From VFZN01 sp050249615 (GTDB lineage: Bacteria > Acidobacteriota > Vicinamibacteria > Vicinamibacterales > UBA2999): DNA of 64,000 bases. The notes under the pieces were generated by a model, which searched no databases, was not told the origin of the DNA, and worked only from the letters and a program-made list of their open reading frames with translations. A program made the translations under genes and the position numbers. Below are positions 30,850-38,870 of the stretch, one piece after another; positions within the stretch are counted from its first letter, which is position 1, and each line of letters starts with the position of its first letter. Location: the NCBI GenBank assembly GCA_050249615.1, contig JBFWQE010000007.1, positions 20,667-84,666 of the forward strand, in the 5' to 3' direction.

Positions 30850-33800
30850 CAGAACGTGTGCCTCTTCCGTACTTCGAGCGCGTACGTGCGATCCTCGTTC
30901 TGCGACAGCACCCAGGCGAGCGTGTCGCTCTGATCGAACTCGAGCAGGACGATCTCGTCGCGCGCGGACGAGGAGAGGCTGCGGGCGTACGTGAGGTAGA
31001 TCCGATCGGAGATGCGCTTGCCGATGGTCACCCGTGCCGACGGGTTGACGTTGAGCCGTGCCGACTGCTGGTAGGGATCGACGAGCAGCGGGGTGATCTG
31101 GAACGAGTCCACCCCGAAGGTCTCCTGCACGACCCGGCCCACCTCGGCCGACAGCGTGCCCGTGAGCGCACGCGTGGCCCGCGCCTCGAGCAGCCGCTGC
31201 TCGCGCTCGTTGGGACGCTGCTGCGCCGCCAGCTCGACGTCGCCGCTCGGCGTGGTGTCGCTGAACAGCATCGTCAGGATCTCGATCGGCGGCAGCGGCG
31301 GGTCGGAGGTGAACTCCGGCTGCAGCCGCTCGGTCGTGCCCGCCATGCGCAGTGTCACGCGGTAGGTCTGGCCCGGCACCCGGACCCGCGTCTCCGCCTC
31401 GACGTCGAAGAACGGCTGGATGCGATCGGGGTTCGTGAAGTCGATGCTGCCGCGCGTCACGAGATACCGCCGCCCTTCGAAGCGCGCCTCGCCGCGGTCG
31501 ATGTCGGCGCGCCCCAGCACCACCGGGCGATCGAGCGTGCCGCGCAGGCTCAGGTCCGCGCTGGCCACGATGCGCGCCTGGTCGTTCTCGATGCGCAGGC
31601 TCGACGGGGCGATGAGGCGCACGTCGAAGCGGAGGGCGTTGGCGGAATCGGCCGCCAGCGCGCCCTCGACCGCCGGAATCCCCTCCGGCCCGGCGGACAG
31701 GTCGAAGAGCCCCGTCGAGGTATCGAAGGGCCGGGACCACGTGGCGCTCTTCACGACGACCTCGCCCGTCACCACCGGCGAGCCGACGGGACCGCGCAGG
31801 GCGAGCTCCGCATCGACCGTCGACCGCATGCCCTCCGGGTAGCGAAGCCGCATGTCGGTGCCGACGGCGGTGACGTCGTACTCGCTCAGCACGTAGCCCG
31901 ACTGCCCCAGGCGCCCGCCGAAGCGGACCGTCCCGCCGCCCACGCGCCCGCCGAGCCCGTCGAGCCGGATGCCCGACGCGTCGAACGTCACGATGCCGTT
32001 CAGCGCCTCCAGGGCATGCGGGAACCCGAAATGCCGCAGGCGGCCGTTCGAGAGCAGCGCGGTGCCGGACACCGCCGGCGACTCCACCGTGCCGCCGATC
32101 CGCGCCGACACCTCGGCGCGGCCGCTGCTGCGCACGTCTGGCACGAAGCCCTGGAGCACCGCCAGGTTCGCCGCGCCATTCGCCGTCAGCGCGAGCGCCT
32201 GCTTCGGCAGGTCCACCGAGCCCGCCAGGTCGAGTTCCGTGTCCTCGCCCACGAGCCGCAGGGCCGTCACCTGCAGCACCTGCCGGTCCACGCTCATGCG
32301 GATGGCACCGGCGTTGCGCAGGTGGTAGTCGAAGAACCGCAGATCGACGGCGTCGACCTCGACGTCCACGCGCAGGGCGTCGGGGTTGTAGAGCTCGCCG
32401 ACGACCCGGATGGCGCCGCTGGCCACCGCGGAGGTGAACGGCGAGAGCTGCGGCTGGAAGGCGCGGAGATACGGGTCCAGCGAGGTGTCGGTCACGCGGA
32501 ACGACAGCTCCGCGTCCATCTCGTCGGTGAGGGCGATGCGTCCGGTTCCGGATGCGGCCAGGCGGTTGGACGCGACCTCGACCTCGTAGGTCATCACGGT
32601 GTCGCGCACCGAGAGCCGCCCCGACACCTCGCCCACGCCTTCGTCACCGTAGAAGAGGTCCCGCACGCCGAACTTCACGTCGTAGCGCGGCGCCTCGAAC
32701 GTGCCGCTGCCATTGGCCGAGAAATCCAGCAGGCCGGTGAACCCCGGGCCGCTGGACGTGGCCGCCACGGCCAGCGTCTCGACGGCCATCCCGCGCGCGT
32801 CGGCATTGAAGGAGTAGGTGCCGTTCCAGCCCACGTAGGCCGCCCCGGTCGTGGTCGTGCCGCCCTTGGTGACGGTCAGGCCGTCGAGGCGCACGCCCGC
32901 GCCCTCGAACCGCATCGCCGCCACGCCTTCGGCAAACGGCTCCCCGTAGGCCGTCCCCTGGTGTATGGAGAGCCGCCCGAACCCGAGCGGCTGCGTGTAC
33001 TGCCCGTACAGGTGGAAGTCGCCCGAGACGATGCCGTCGACGTCGTAGTCCTCGAGATCGAACGCTCCCAGGAAATCCTTGACGCTGCGGTTCGCGATGC
33101 TCACCCGCGCGTCCAGCTCCTCTCCCCCGTCCCGCCGGGGGTAGCCGAGCGAGAACTGGCCGGTCACCTCCATCCGCGAGAAGCCCTCGGTGATGACCGC
33201 GCGGCTGACGTTCGCATACGCGTTCTCGACGACGAAGTCGCCATCGACGGCCCCCCAGGTGACGCCCCAGGCCCGGATCGCCTCGCCGACGAAGCGGCCC
33301 TCGATCCGCGGGCTGCGAAACGCGCCGAGCATCACGCCGTCGAAGCGCCCGACACCGTCGATGGGGATGGCCATCGTCCGCGCGCCGAAGGCCGTCATCA
33401 TCCCGGCCAGCAGGCGGTCACCCTCCTGCCAGTTCGCGCTGGTCACGCGAAACGGCAGGTTCGATCGCTCGCCCCAGGCGGTGGCCCCCTCGAAGGTCAC
33501 GTACGTGTGGCTGGTGGCGAGCTCGCTCGGCTGGAGCCGGAGGGCCGCGCCGTCGAAGCTGTACGCCATGTGGCCGCCGATGCCGACGGGCTCGAGCGGC
33601 GTGTGGTTACTGAACGGGCCGTAATCGAGCGCGCGGCGCTCGGCCTCGGCTGCCGCGCCGGCCGCGAGGCGCGGGCCCATCAGGCTGGTGCCCGGCGGCG
33701 CCGCGACGACGAGCTCGCCATCCCCTGCGCGATCGGCAAAGCGTCCCATGGGCCACTCGAGCCGGTTGCGTCCCGTCGCGCGGCCCGCCACGCGTATCCC

Positions 33801-34928
33801 CTCGGTCTGGAGCACGTTGGTGAGGTCGAGCAGGTCCACCTCGTCGTACTGCACGTCGAAGCGCGCGCGCGTGGGCTGGTCCCGCAGGCCGAGCGGCGCC
33901 ATCTGGTAGGTGAACGCGAGTCGCCCGCCATTGAAGCCGGACGTGGCGCGCGTGACGTCGAAGCTCCGCGGCACCCACACCAGGGCCCCTTCGAGATCGG
34001 GAAACCGCAACTGGTTGAGGCCCGCCTCGCGGCTGTGGAAGTCGCCCTTCAGCTCGCGGCCGCCCTTGAAGAGGTGGAACGTGCCGGTGAAGTCGCTTTC
34101 GCCGTGCAGGCTGAACGTGTTGCCGGCGAAGAAGAGCTCGCGCATGCGCGGCAGCTGGATGCGCGACTTCACGTGGTAGGTCTGCTCTGGCCACTGCGCC
34201 AGCTCCACCGCGCCGGTCACGTCGCTCACCGCGCCGTCGGTGACGAGCTGCATCTGGTCGAACACCACCCGGCTGCCCAGGATGCGGAACGACGCGCCCA
34301 GGTCGGCCGCCATGGGGACGTAGTTCTGGATGGCAATGGTGCCGCCCGAGAACCTGAGCTGCCCGCGGTACTCGACCAGCTTCGAGACCGTGACGTCGAG
34401 GTTGCGGGCGACGGCGCTCCACGGCGTGCCGTGATCGCGGTAGACCACCTCGCCACGGCTCGCCCGCACGTACTGCACGGTCGTCCGCACGGGCGAGGGG
34501 CCGGTGCGGGGCGGCCGGGGCGGCCCCGTCACGCGCGGGAACGTCTGCCGCCCGTCCGGGAAGCTCTCGATTACCATCCGCCAGTCGCTCATCTCGATGG
34601 TATCGAGCAGCACCTCCCGGTGGATGAGCGCGCCCCAGGTGAGCGACACTTCCACCCGCCTGGCGGTGAGCCAGGGCTCCTCGCCAGGACGCTGGCCCTC
34701 GATCACGAGGTCTTCGAGAACGAACCGACCGCGGCCAAGCTGCACGCCGAGCCGCCCGATGCGCATCGTGCGGTCGAGCCAGTTGCCACCGGCCCGCTCG
34801 GCGCGCGCCTTCAGCGCCGGGCCGAGATCGATGCTGACCACGCTCACGAGCACGACCGCCAGCGACACCGCGACGACCATGACAATCGTGCGTGCGTAGC
34901 GATAGGCCGCGGCGGCCAGTTTCCTCAC
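30849..34928 (-). CDS. tamB: TamB-like inner-membrane-anchored translocation/lipid-transport protein
   Basis: 1359 residues. One N-terminal membrane helix (TIVMVVAVSLAVVLVSVVSIDL, about 15-36) is followed by a very long beta-rich AsmA/TamB-type groove and the conserved C-terminal TamB (DUF490) domain, with PPLPPIEILTMLFSD, then VGRVVQETFGVDSFQITP and GKRISDRIYLTYARS. Such proteins span the periplasm and work with an Omp85 partner or move phospholipids to the outer membrane. The gene is 3 nt from the BCCP gene upstream and overlaps the BamA/TamA-like gene downstream. Confidence 0.92.
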   Translation of the reverse strand: MRKLAAAAYRYARTIVMVVAVSLAVVLVSVVSIDLGPALKARAERAGGNWLDRTMRIGRLGVQLGRGRFVLEDLVIEGQRPGEEPWLTARRVEVSLTWGALIHREVLLDTIEMSDWRMVIESFPDGRQTFPRVTGPPRPPRTGPSPVRTTVQYVRASRGEVVYRDHGTPWSAVARNLDVTVSKLVEYRGQLRFSGGTIAIQNYVPMAADLGASFRILGSRVVFDQMQLVTDGAVSDVTGAVELAQWPEQTYHVKSRIQLPRMRELFFAGNTFSLHGESDFTGTFHLFKGGRELKGDFHSREAGLNQLRFPDLEGALVWVPRSFDVTRATSGFNGGRLAFTYQMAPLGLRDQPTRARFDVQYDEVDLLDLTNVLQTEGIRVAGRATGRNRLEWPMGRFADRAGDGELVVAAPPGTSLMGPRLAAGAAAEAERRALDYGPFSNHTPLEPVGIGGHMAYSFDGAALRLQPSELATSHTYVTFEGATAWGERSNLPFRVTSANWQEGDRLLAGMMTAFGARTMAIPIDGVGRFDGVMLGAFRSPRIEGRFVGEAIRAWGVTWGAVDGDFVVENAYANVSRAVITEGFSRMEVTGQFSLGYPRRDGGEELDARVSIANRSVKDFLGAFDLEDYDVDGIVSGDFHLYGQYTQPLGFGRLSIHQGTAYGEPFAEGVAAMRFEGAGVRLDGLTVTKGGTTTTGAAYVGWNGTYSFNADARGMAVETLAVAATSSGPGFTGLLDFSANGSGTFEAPRYDVKFGVRDLFYGDEGVGEVSGRLSVRDTVMTYEVEVASNRLAASGTGRIALTDEMDAELSFRVTDTSLDPYLRAFQPQLSPFTSAVASGAIRVVGELYNPDALRVDVEVDAVDLRFFDYHLRNAGAIRMSVDRQVLQVTALRLVGEDTELDLAGSVDLPKQALALTANGAANLAVLQGFVPDVRSSGRAEVSARIGGTVESPAVSGTALLSNGRLRHFGFPHALEALNGIVTFDASGIRLDGLGGRVGGGTVRFGGRLGQSGYVLSEYDVTAVGTDMRLRYPEGMRSTVDAELALRGPVGSPVVTGEVVVKSATWSRPFDTSTGLFDLSAGPEGIPAVEGALAADSANALRFDVRLIAPSSLRIENDQARIVASADLSLRGTLDRPVVLGRADIDRGEARFEGRRYLVTRGSIDFTNPDRIQPFFDVEAETRVRVPGQTYRVTLRMAGTTERLQPEFTSDPPLPPIEILTMLFSDTTPSGDVELAAQQRPNEREQRLLEARATRALTGTLSAEVGRVVQETFGVDSFQITPLLVDPYQQSARLNVNPSARVTIGKRISDRIYLTYARSLSSSARDEIVLLEFDQSDTLAWVLSQNEDRTYALEVRKRHTF

Positions 34929-34931
34929 GGC

Positions 34932-35447
34932 CTACTCCACGGTGACCAGCAGCGCCCCGGCCTCGACCGACTGGCCTTCGGCCACCTTGACGGCCTTGAC
35001 TCGGCCCGCGCGCGACGCGCGGAGCTCGTTTTCCATCTTCATCGCCTCCATGACGACCAGGCCCTGGCGGGGCTCCACCACGTCGCCCGGCGCCACCAGC
35101 AGCTTCACGATCTTGCCCGGCATCGGCGCCACGACCTGCTGCGGCCCCGAACCGCCGGCGCCGGCCACGCCGCCCCGCCGGCCGAAGCGCGGCACCAGCG
35201 CCGCCGACAGCGTGTGCCCGTCGAGCAGCACGTCGAAGCCGGCCCCGCCGGGCCGCGGCGTCACCGTCACGTCCACGCTGCGCGGCGGTCCGCCGTGCTC
35301 CCGGACGAGCAGCGAGACGCTCTCGCGTCCCACGCCGCGGTGATCCACGTCGAAGACGCGATCGTCCACGGCCACTTCCATCCCTCCGTCGCGCGCGGCG
35401 ACGCGCACGCGCCGCACGCGCCCGCCTACTTCAAGATCGAACACCAC
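34932..35447 (-). CDS. Biotin carboxyl carrier protein subunit
   Basis: 171 residues. The C-terminal 75 residues are a biotinyl domain with the biotin-accepting Lys in VVMEAMKMENEL; the preceding region has a Gly/Ala-rich linker (GGVAGAGGSGPQQ) and an N-terminal beta-strand part as in acyl-CoA carboxylase carriers. It partners the biotin carboxylase upstream, and the carboxyltransferase at 46595-48136 is a candidate third subunit. Tandem GTG codons at 35447 and 35444 are possible starts; repeat DNA lies immediately upstream and no ribosome-binding site is visible. Confidence 0.9.
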   Translation of the reverse strand: MVFDLEVGGRVRRVRVAARDGGMEVAVDDRVFDVDHRGVGRESVSLLVREHGGPPRSVDVTVTPRPGGAGFDVLLDGHTLSAALVPRFGRRGGVAGAGGSGPQQVVAPMPGKIVKLLVAPGDVVEPRQGLVVMEAMKMENELRASRAGRVKAVKVAEGQSVEAGALLVTVE

Positions 35448-35451
35448 TGGT

Positions 35452-35506
35452 CTGGTTCTCGGGTTCTCGGGTTCTCAGGTTCTCGGGTTCTCGGGTTCCG
35501 GCCTTC
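35452..35506. repeat. 8-bp tandem repeat GGTTCTCG (family F, copy 2)
   Basis: About six units of GGTTCTCG (one GGTTCTCA) lie inside an operon, between the accC stop and the BCCP start. The unit is the complement of that at 27366-27437. Confidence 0.88.
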
Positions 35507-35513
35507 CCGCGTC

Positions 35514-37031
35514 TCACTTCCCCCGGAGGGCCGCCACGCGCGCGTCCTGGCGCCAGCGGCTGGGTGCCGAGCTCGCCGCCGGCGGGGGCACGGCGCCGGC
35601 CGTCATCTGCCGCACCGCGACGGCCACGGCCGCCAGCACGGCGTGCCCGTCGTCGGGCGCGACAAGAGGCTGGCCGTTGCGCCCCGCGAGCTTGCGATCG
35701 ATGAACGTCGTGTCGAACCGCGCGGCCCGGAAGTCCTCGTCGTCCAGGATCCAGCGGAAGAAGGGGATGGTGGTGCGGATGCCCCGCACTTCGTACTCCG
35801 CAAGCGCCCGCTTCATGCGGGCGAGGGCGCCCGGGCGATCCTCGGCCCACGTGATCAGTTTCGAGATCATGGGGTCGTAGTGGATCGGCACCTCGCCCCC
35901 CTCGTACATGCCGCTGTCATCGCGCACGCCCGGCCCCTGGGGCACGCGCAGGCCGCAGATGCGTCCCGGCGACGGCATGAAGTTGGCGTCGGGATCCTCG
36001 GCGTAGATGCGGCACTCGAGGGCGTGCGCCCGCGGCACGAGCAGCCCCTCGGGATCGAGCGTGAGCGCCTCGCCGCGCGCGATGCGGACCTGCCACTGCA
36101 CGAGGTCCACCCCCGTCACCATCTCGGTGATGGGATGCTCCACCTGCAGGCGCGTGTTCATCTCGAGGAAGTAGAACGAGCCGTCCTCGTCCAGCAGGAA
36201 CTCGATGGTGCCGGCGTTGGTGTACTTCGCCGCCCGGGCCACGGACGCCGCGGCTGCGGTGATGCGGCGCCGCAGATCGGGCGAGACGGCCAGCGAGGGG
36301 CTCTCCTCCACGACCTTCTGGTGGCGGCGCTGGATCGAGCACTCGCGCTCCACGAACGGCACGACCGTGCCGAAGTGATCCCCGAGCAGCTGCACCTCGA
36401 TGTGCCGCGGCGCGAGAATCCGCCGCTCGAGATAGATGGCCGAGTCGCCGAAGGCCGACCCCGCCTCGGACCGCGCGGCGCGCAGCGCACCGGGCAGCTC
36501 GGCGGGCGCCGACACCATCCGCATGCCCTTCCCGCCACCACCTGCCACGGCCTTCAGCATCAGCGGGTAGCCGATGCGATCGGCGACGGCGAGCACGTCC
36601 GCGTCTGCCACGTCCTCGCCGAGGGGCTCCTCGGTGCCGGGCACCACCGGCACGCCGGCGGCGATGGCCACCTGCCGCGCAGCGGTCTTGCTGCCCATCA
36701 GGGTGATGGCCTCGGGTGTCGGGCCGATGAAGATGAGCCCTGAGTCCCGGCAGGCGGCCGCGAAGTCCTCGTTCTCGGCGAGGAAGCCGTAGCCGGGGTG
36801 CACCGCGTCGGCGCCCGACCGTCGCGCGACGTCGAGCATGCGGTCGATCCGGAGGTAGCTCTCGCGCGGCGCATTGGGGCCGATGTGGTACGCCTCGTCG
36901 GCCATCCGGACGTGAAGGGCGGCGCGATCGCAGTCGGAGTACACCGCGACCGCGGCGATCCCGAGGTCGCGGCACGCGCGGATGATGCGAACCGCAATCT
37001 CCCCCCGGTTCGCGATGAGAATCTTCTTCAT
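35514..37031 (-). CDS. accC: Biotin carboxylase subunit of an acyl-CoA carboxylase
   Basis: 505 residues, slightly longer than the E. coli enzyme through a C-terminal tail. The N-terminus KKILIANRGEIAVRIIRA, the ATP-grasp loop GGGGKGMRMV (about 162-171), and the EMNTRLQVEHPITEMVTG active-site stretch are all present. It carboxylates biotin on the carrier protein using ATP and bicarbonate. Acetyl-CoA and propionyl-CoA carboxylases cannot be separated on this subunit. It is the first gene of a minus-strand unit continuing into BCCP, TamB, BamA/TamA and the SurA-like gene, and is divergent from the Popeye-like gene. Confidence 0.95.
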   Translation of the reverse strand: MKKILIANRGEIAVRIIRACRDLGIAAVAVYSDCDRAALHVRMADEAYHIGPNAPRESYLRIDRMLDVARRSGADAVHPGYGFLAENEDFAAACRDSGLIFIGPTPEAITLMGSKTAARQVAIAAGVPVVPGTEEPLGEDVADADVLAVADRIGYPLMLKAVAGGGGKGMRMVSAPAELPGALRAARSEAGSAFGDSAIYLERRILAPRHIEVQLLGDHFGTVVPFVERECSIQRRHQKVVEESPSLAVSPDLRRRITAAAASVARAAKYTNAGTIEFLLDEDGSFYFLEMNTRLQVEHPITEMVTGVDLVQWQVRIARGEALTLDPEGLLVPRAHALECRIYAEDPDANFMPSPGRICGLRVPQGPGVRDDSGMYEGGEVPIHYDPMISKLITWAEDRPGALARMKRALAEYEVRGIRTTIPFFRWILDDEDFRAARFDTTFIDRKLAGRNGQPLVAPDDGHAVLAAVAVAVRQMTAGAVPPPAASSAPSRWRQDARVAALRGK

Positions 37032-37045
37032 GAGGCCGAAACTCT

Positions 37046-37055
37046 TATGATTCTA
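37046..37055. promoter_or_regulatory. Overlapping divergent -10 boxes between accC and the Popeye-like gene
   Basis: Within the 52-bp divergent region TATGAT (37046-37051) faces the plus-strand gene and TAGAAT (37050-37055, minus strand) faces accC. Neither has a good -35, so this is a weak call. Confidence 0.35.
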
Positions 37056-37083
37056 GCATTTACATGGTGAGGCAACGCCCCGC

Positions 37084-37725
37084 ATGACCCCTTATCTCGT
37101 GCATATCGGTTACGTGTTGATGCTCGTCGCACTCGTGGCGCGAGATGTCCTGTGGCTCCGCGCGATGATGGTGGCGGCCCAGGGCGTGCTGGGCGGCTAC
37201 GCCTGGCTCATGAAGGTGCCGGCCATCACCCTGTGGAACAGCCTCTTCGTGGCGATCAATCTCGCCTGGGTGATCCGGATCCTGCACGAACGGCGCGCCG
37301 TGCAGCTGCCGGCGGACCTGGCCGCCCTCTACGAGCGCCACTTCAGTGCCTTCACCAGGGCCGAGTTCCTCCGCTGGTGGCAGACGGGCCGTCGCGAGCG
37401 GATCTGCGACCGCCAGCTCACCTGGAACGGCCAGCGACCCGAAGCCCTCTACTTCCTTCTCGGCGGCCGGGCCCGCGTCAGCCGCGGCGGCGAGGATGTG
37501 GTCGACCTGGCGCCCGGCCAGTTCGTCGCCGAGATGAGCCTCATCACCGGCGATCCCGCCAATGCGGACGTCGTCACGCTGGGCGAGGCCGACGTCATCT
37601 GGTGGCCCACCGCGGACCTGCGGGCGATGCAGACCGCCCAGCCGGCCCTCTGGGCGCGGCTGCAGTCCGTGATCGGCCGCGACCTCGTGGAAAAAATCCG
37701 GCGCGGCGACACCCGATCCGCGTGA
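37084..37725 (+). CDS. Popeye-like membrane protein with cyclic-nucleotide-binding domain
   Basis: 213 residues. Three hydrophobic segments (about 5-20, 25-42 and 50-66) end in LWNSLFVAINLAWVIRILHERR, the typical lead-in of Popeye-type proteins. Residues 100-200 form a cNMP-binding beta-roll (YFLLGGRARVSRGGEDVVDLAPGQFVAEMSLITGDPANADVVT). The classical phosphate-binding GE-x6-R-A-A is altered to AEMSLITGDPANAD, so binding of cAMP is not assured. A membrane-bound second-messenger sensor is inferred. A GGTGAGG element lies upstream of the ATG. Confidence 0.78.
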   Translation: MTPYLVHIGYVLMLVALVARDVLWLRAMMVAAQGVLGGYAWLMKVPAITLWNSLFVAINLAWVIRILHERRAVQLPADLAALYERHFSAFTRAEFLRWWQTGRRERICDRQLTWNGQRPEALYFLLGGRARVSRGGEDVVDLAPGQFVAEMSLITGDPANADVVTLGEADVIWWPTADLRAMQTAQPALWARLQSVIGRDLVEKIRRGDTRSA

Positions 37726-37761
37726 CGGAGCAGGTCCATAATGCATAGAGGAGGTGCGGCC

Positions 37762-38493
37762 ATGAAACGATTTGCCGCCCTTGTGTCAATCGTGCTGGCC
37801 GCGTCGGCGCTCTGGACCTGCGGCGGCGCCATTACCGCCGAGTCGCAGGACCGAACGGCCGATGCCCGGCGCATGGTCGACAGCCAGCTGCGCGGGCGCG
37901 GCATCCGCGACGAGCGCGTGCTGGCCGCCATGTTGAAAGTGCCGCGCCACCGCTACGTCCCGCCCGAGATGCAGCGCTCGGCATACGCCGACAGCGCGCT
38001 TCCCATCGGCTATGGCCAGACCATCTCGCAACCCTACATTGTCGCGTTCATGACCGAGGCCCTGAAGATCGAGCCATCCGACGTGGTGCTGGAGATCGGC
38101 ACCGGCTCCGGCTACCAGGCCGCCATCCTGGGCGAACTGGCGCGCGAGGTGTACACCATCGAGATCGTGCCCGAGCTCGCTGATCGCGCGCGCCGGACGC
38201 TCGAGGCCGAAGGCTACCGCAACGTCCACGTGCGCGCGGGCGACGGCTACAAGGGCTGGCCCGAGCACGCCCCGTTCCCGAAGATCATGGTCACCGCGGC
38301 GCCGGAGGAGGTGCCGCCGGCGCTGGTCGATCAGCTCGCGGTCGGCGGCACGATGATCCTGCCGGTCGGCCCGCGCATGGGCGATCAGGAACTGCGCATC
38401 CTGACGAAGGGGGAGAAAGGCATCATGACCGAGCGGAGCCTTCCGGTGCGGTTCGTGCCGATGGTGAAGCCGCCGGGCGGGCCCGAGCCGTGA
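37762..38493 (+). CDS. pcm: Periplasmic protein-L-isoaspartate O-methyltransferase
   Basis: 243 residues from the ATG at 37762, preceded by a strong GAGGAGG site. The first 25 residues are a signal peptide (FAALVSIVLAASALWTCGG), so the enzyme is predicted to be exported, as some bacterial Pcm proteins are. The catalytic domain is intact: the IGYGQTISQPYIVAFMTE substrate motif (about 83-100), the SAM motif LEIGTGSGYQAA (about 112-123) and IILP-like motif III (GTMILPVGP). It repairs isoaspartyl residues in damaged proteins using SAM. It is translationally coupled (GTGA overlap) to the DUF504 gene. Confidence 0.93.
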   Translation: MKRFAALVSIVLAASALWTCGGAITAESQDRTADARRMVDSQLRGRGIRDERVLAAMLKVPRHRYVPPEMQRSAYADSALPIGYGQTISQPYIVAFMTEALKIEPSDVVLEIGTGSGYQAAILGELAREVYTIEIVPELADRARRTLEAEGYRNVHVRAGDGYKGWPEHAPFPKIMVTAAPEEVPPALVDQLAVGGTMILPVGPRMGDQELRILTKGEKGIMTERSLPVRFVPMVKPPGGPEP

Positions 38494-38750
38494 TCCCTGT
38501 CCAGGACCTGCTCCACCGGATCCGCTGGGATCCCGCCATGGGCGCGTCGCGTTTCGAGGTCGCGTTCCTGGATCGGGTGGCGCATCGGCTCGAGCGCGTC
38601 CCCCTGACGGCCGTGCGCTTCGACCCGGAGGAACCCTTCGGGTTCGAGGCCGTGGCGGCCGACGGCGTCGAGCACTTCGTCCCGTACCACCGCGTGCGAG
38701 AGGTCTACCGGGACGGCGTGCTCATCTGGAGCCGCCCGCCGCACGAGTAG
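38490..38750 (+). CDS. DUF504 / MJ1316-domain protein (predicted RNA-end recognition)
   Basis: 86 residues, essentially one DUF504 (MJ1316) domain: PVQDLLHRIRWDP, FEVAFLDRV, VRFDPEEPFGFEA and FVPYHRVREVYRDGVLIWSR are the family's landmarks. The domain has been predicted to recognise cyclic-phosphate RNA ends and is recurrently associated with RtcB-type repair. Here RtcB and archease genes lie next to it, converging on its 3' end, which supports that prediction. The start is the GTG at 38490 overlapping the pcm stop. Confidence 0.85.
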   Translation: MIPVQDLLHRIRWDPAMGASRFEVAFLDRVAHRLERVPLTAVRFDPEEPFGFEAVAADGVEHFVPYHRVREVYRDGVLIWSRPPHE

Positions 38751-38752
38751 GG

Positions 38753-38769
38753 CCCGCGCTTCGCGCGGG
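38753..38769. terminator. GC-rich hairpin between convergent DUF504 and rtcB genes
   Basis: CCCGCGC-TTC-GCGCGGG forms a 7-bp stem with a 3-nt loop directly after the DUF504 stop. Further small palindromes follow (GCTCAC...GTGAGC at 38820-38837, GCGGC-GAA-GCCGC at 38836-38848). There is no T-tract, so termination is only suggested by position. Confidence 0.4.
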
Positions 38770-38870
38770 GGCTCGCGATTCGCGCGACCGGCCCATCGCC
38801 GGGGTGAGGGCAAGCCCGTGCTCACGAACGGGTGAGCGGCGAAGCCGCCTCCCGGCTCCCGGTTCGCTCG

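Noticed and set aside
30850..31740. N-terminal extension of the Omp85 gene to 31740
   Set aside because: The extension overlaps tamB in the same strand and has no homology; a signal peptide begins at the ATG at 30849.
30858..36743. A 1961-residue open frame on the plus strand opposite tamB, BCCP and accC, and similar very long antisense frames (1529-3718, 6241-9324, 11570-14665, 18274-20457, 27934-30933)
   Set aside because: They are rich in Arg, Ala, His and Gly and lack any motif. High third-position GC of the true genes on the other strand removes stop codons, so these are shadows.
37741..37761. Pcm start at the ATG at 37741
   Set aside because: The GAGGAGG ribosome-binding site at 37748-37756 lies inside that extension and points to the ATG at 37762, which also begins the signal peptide.
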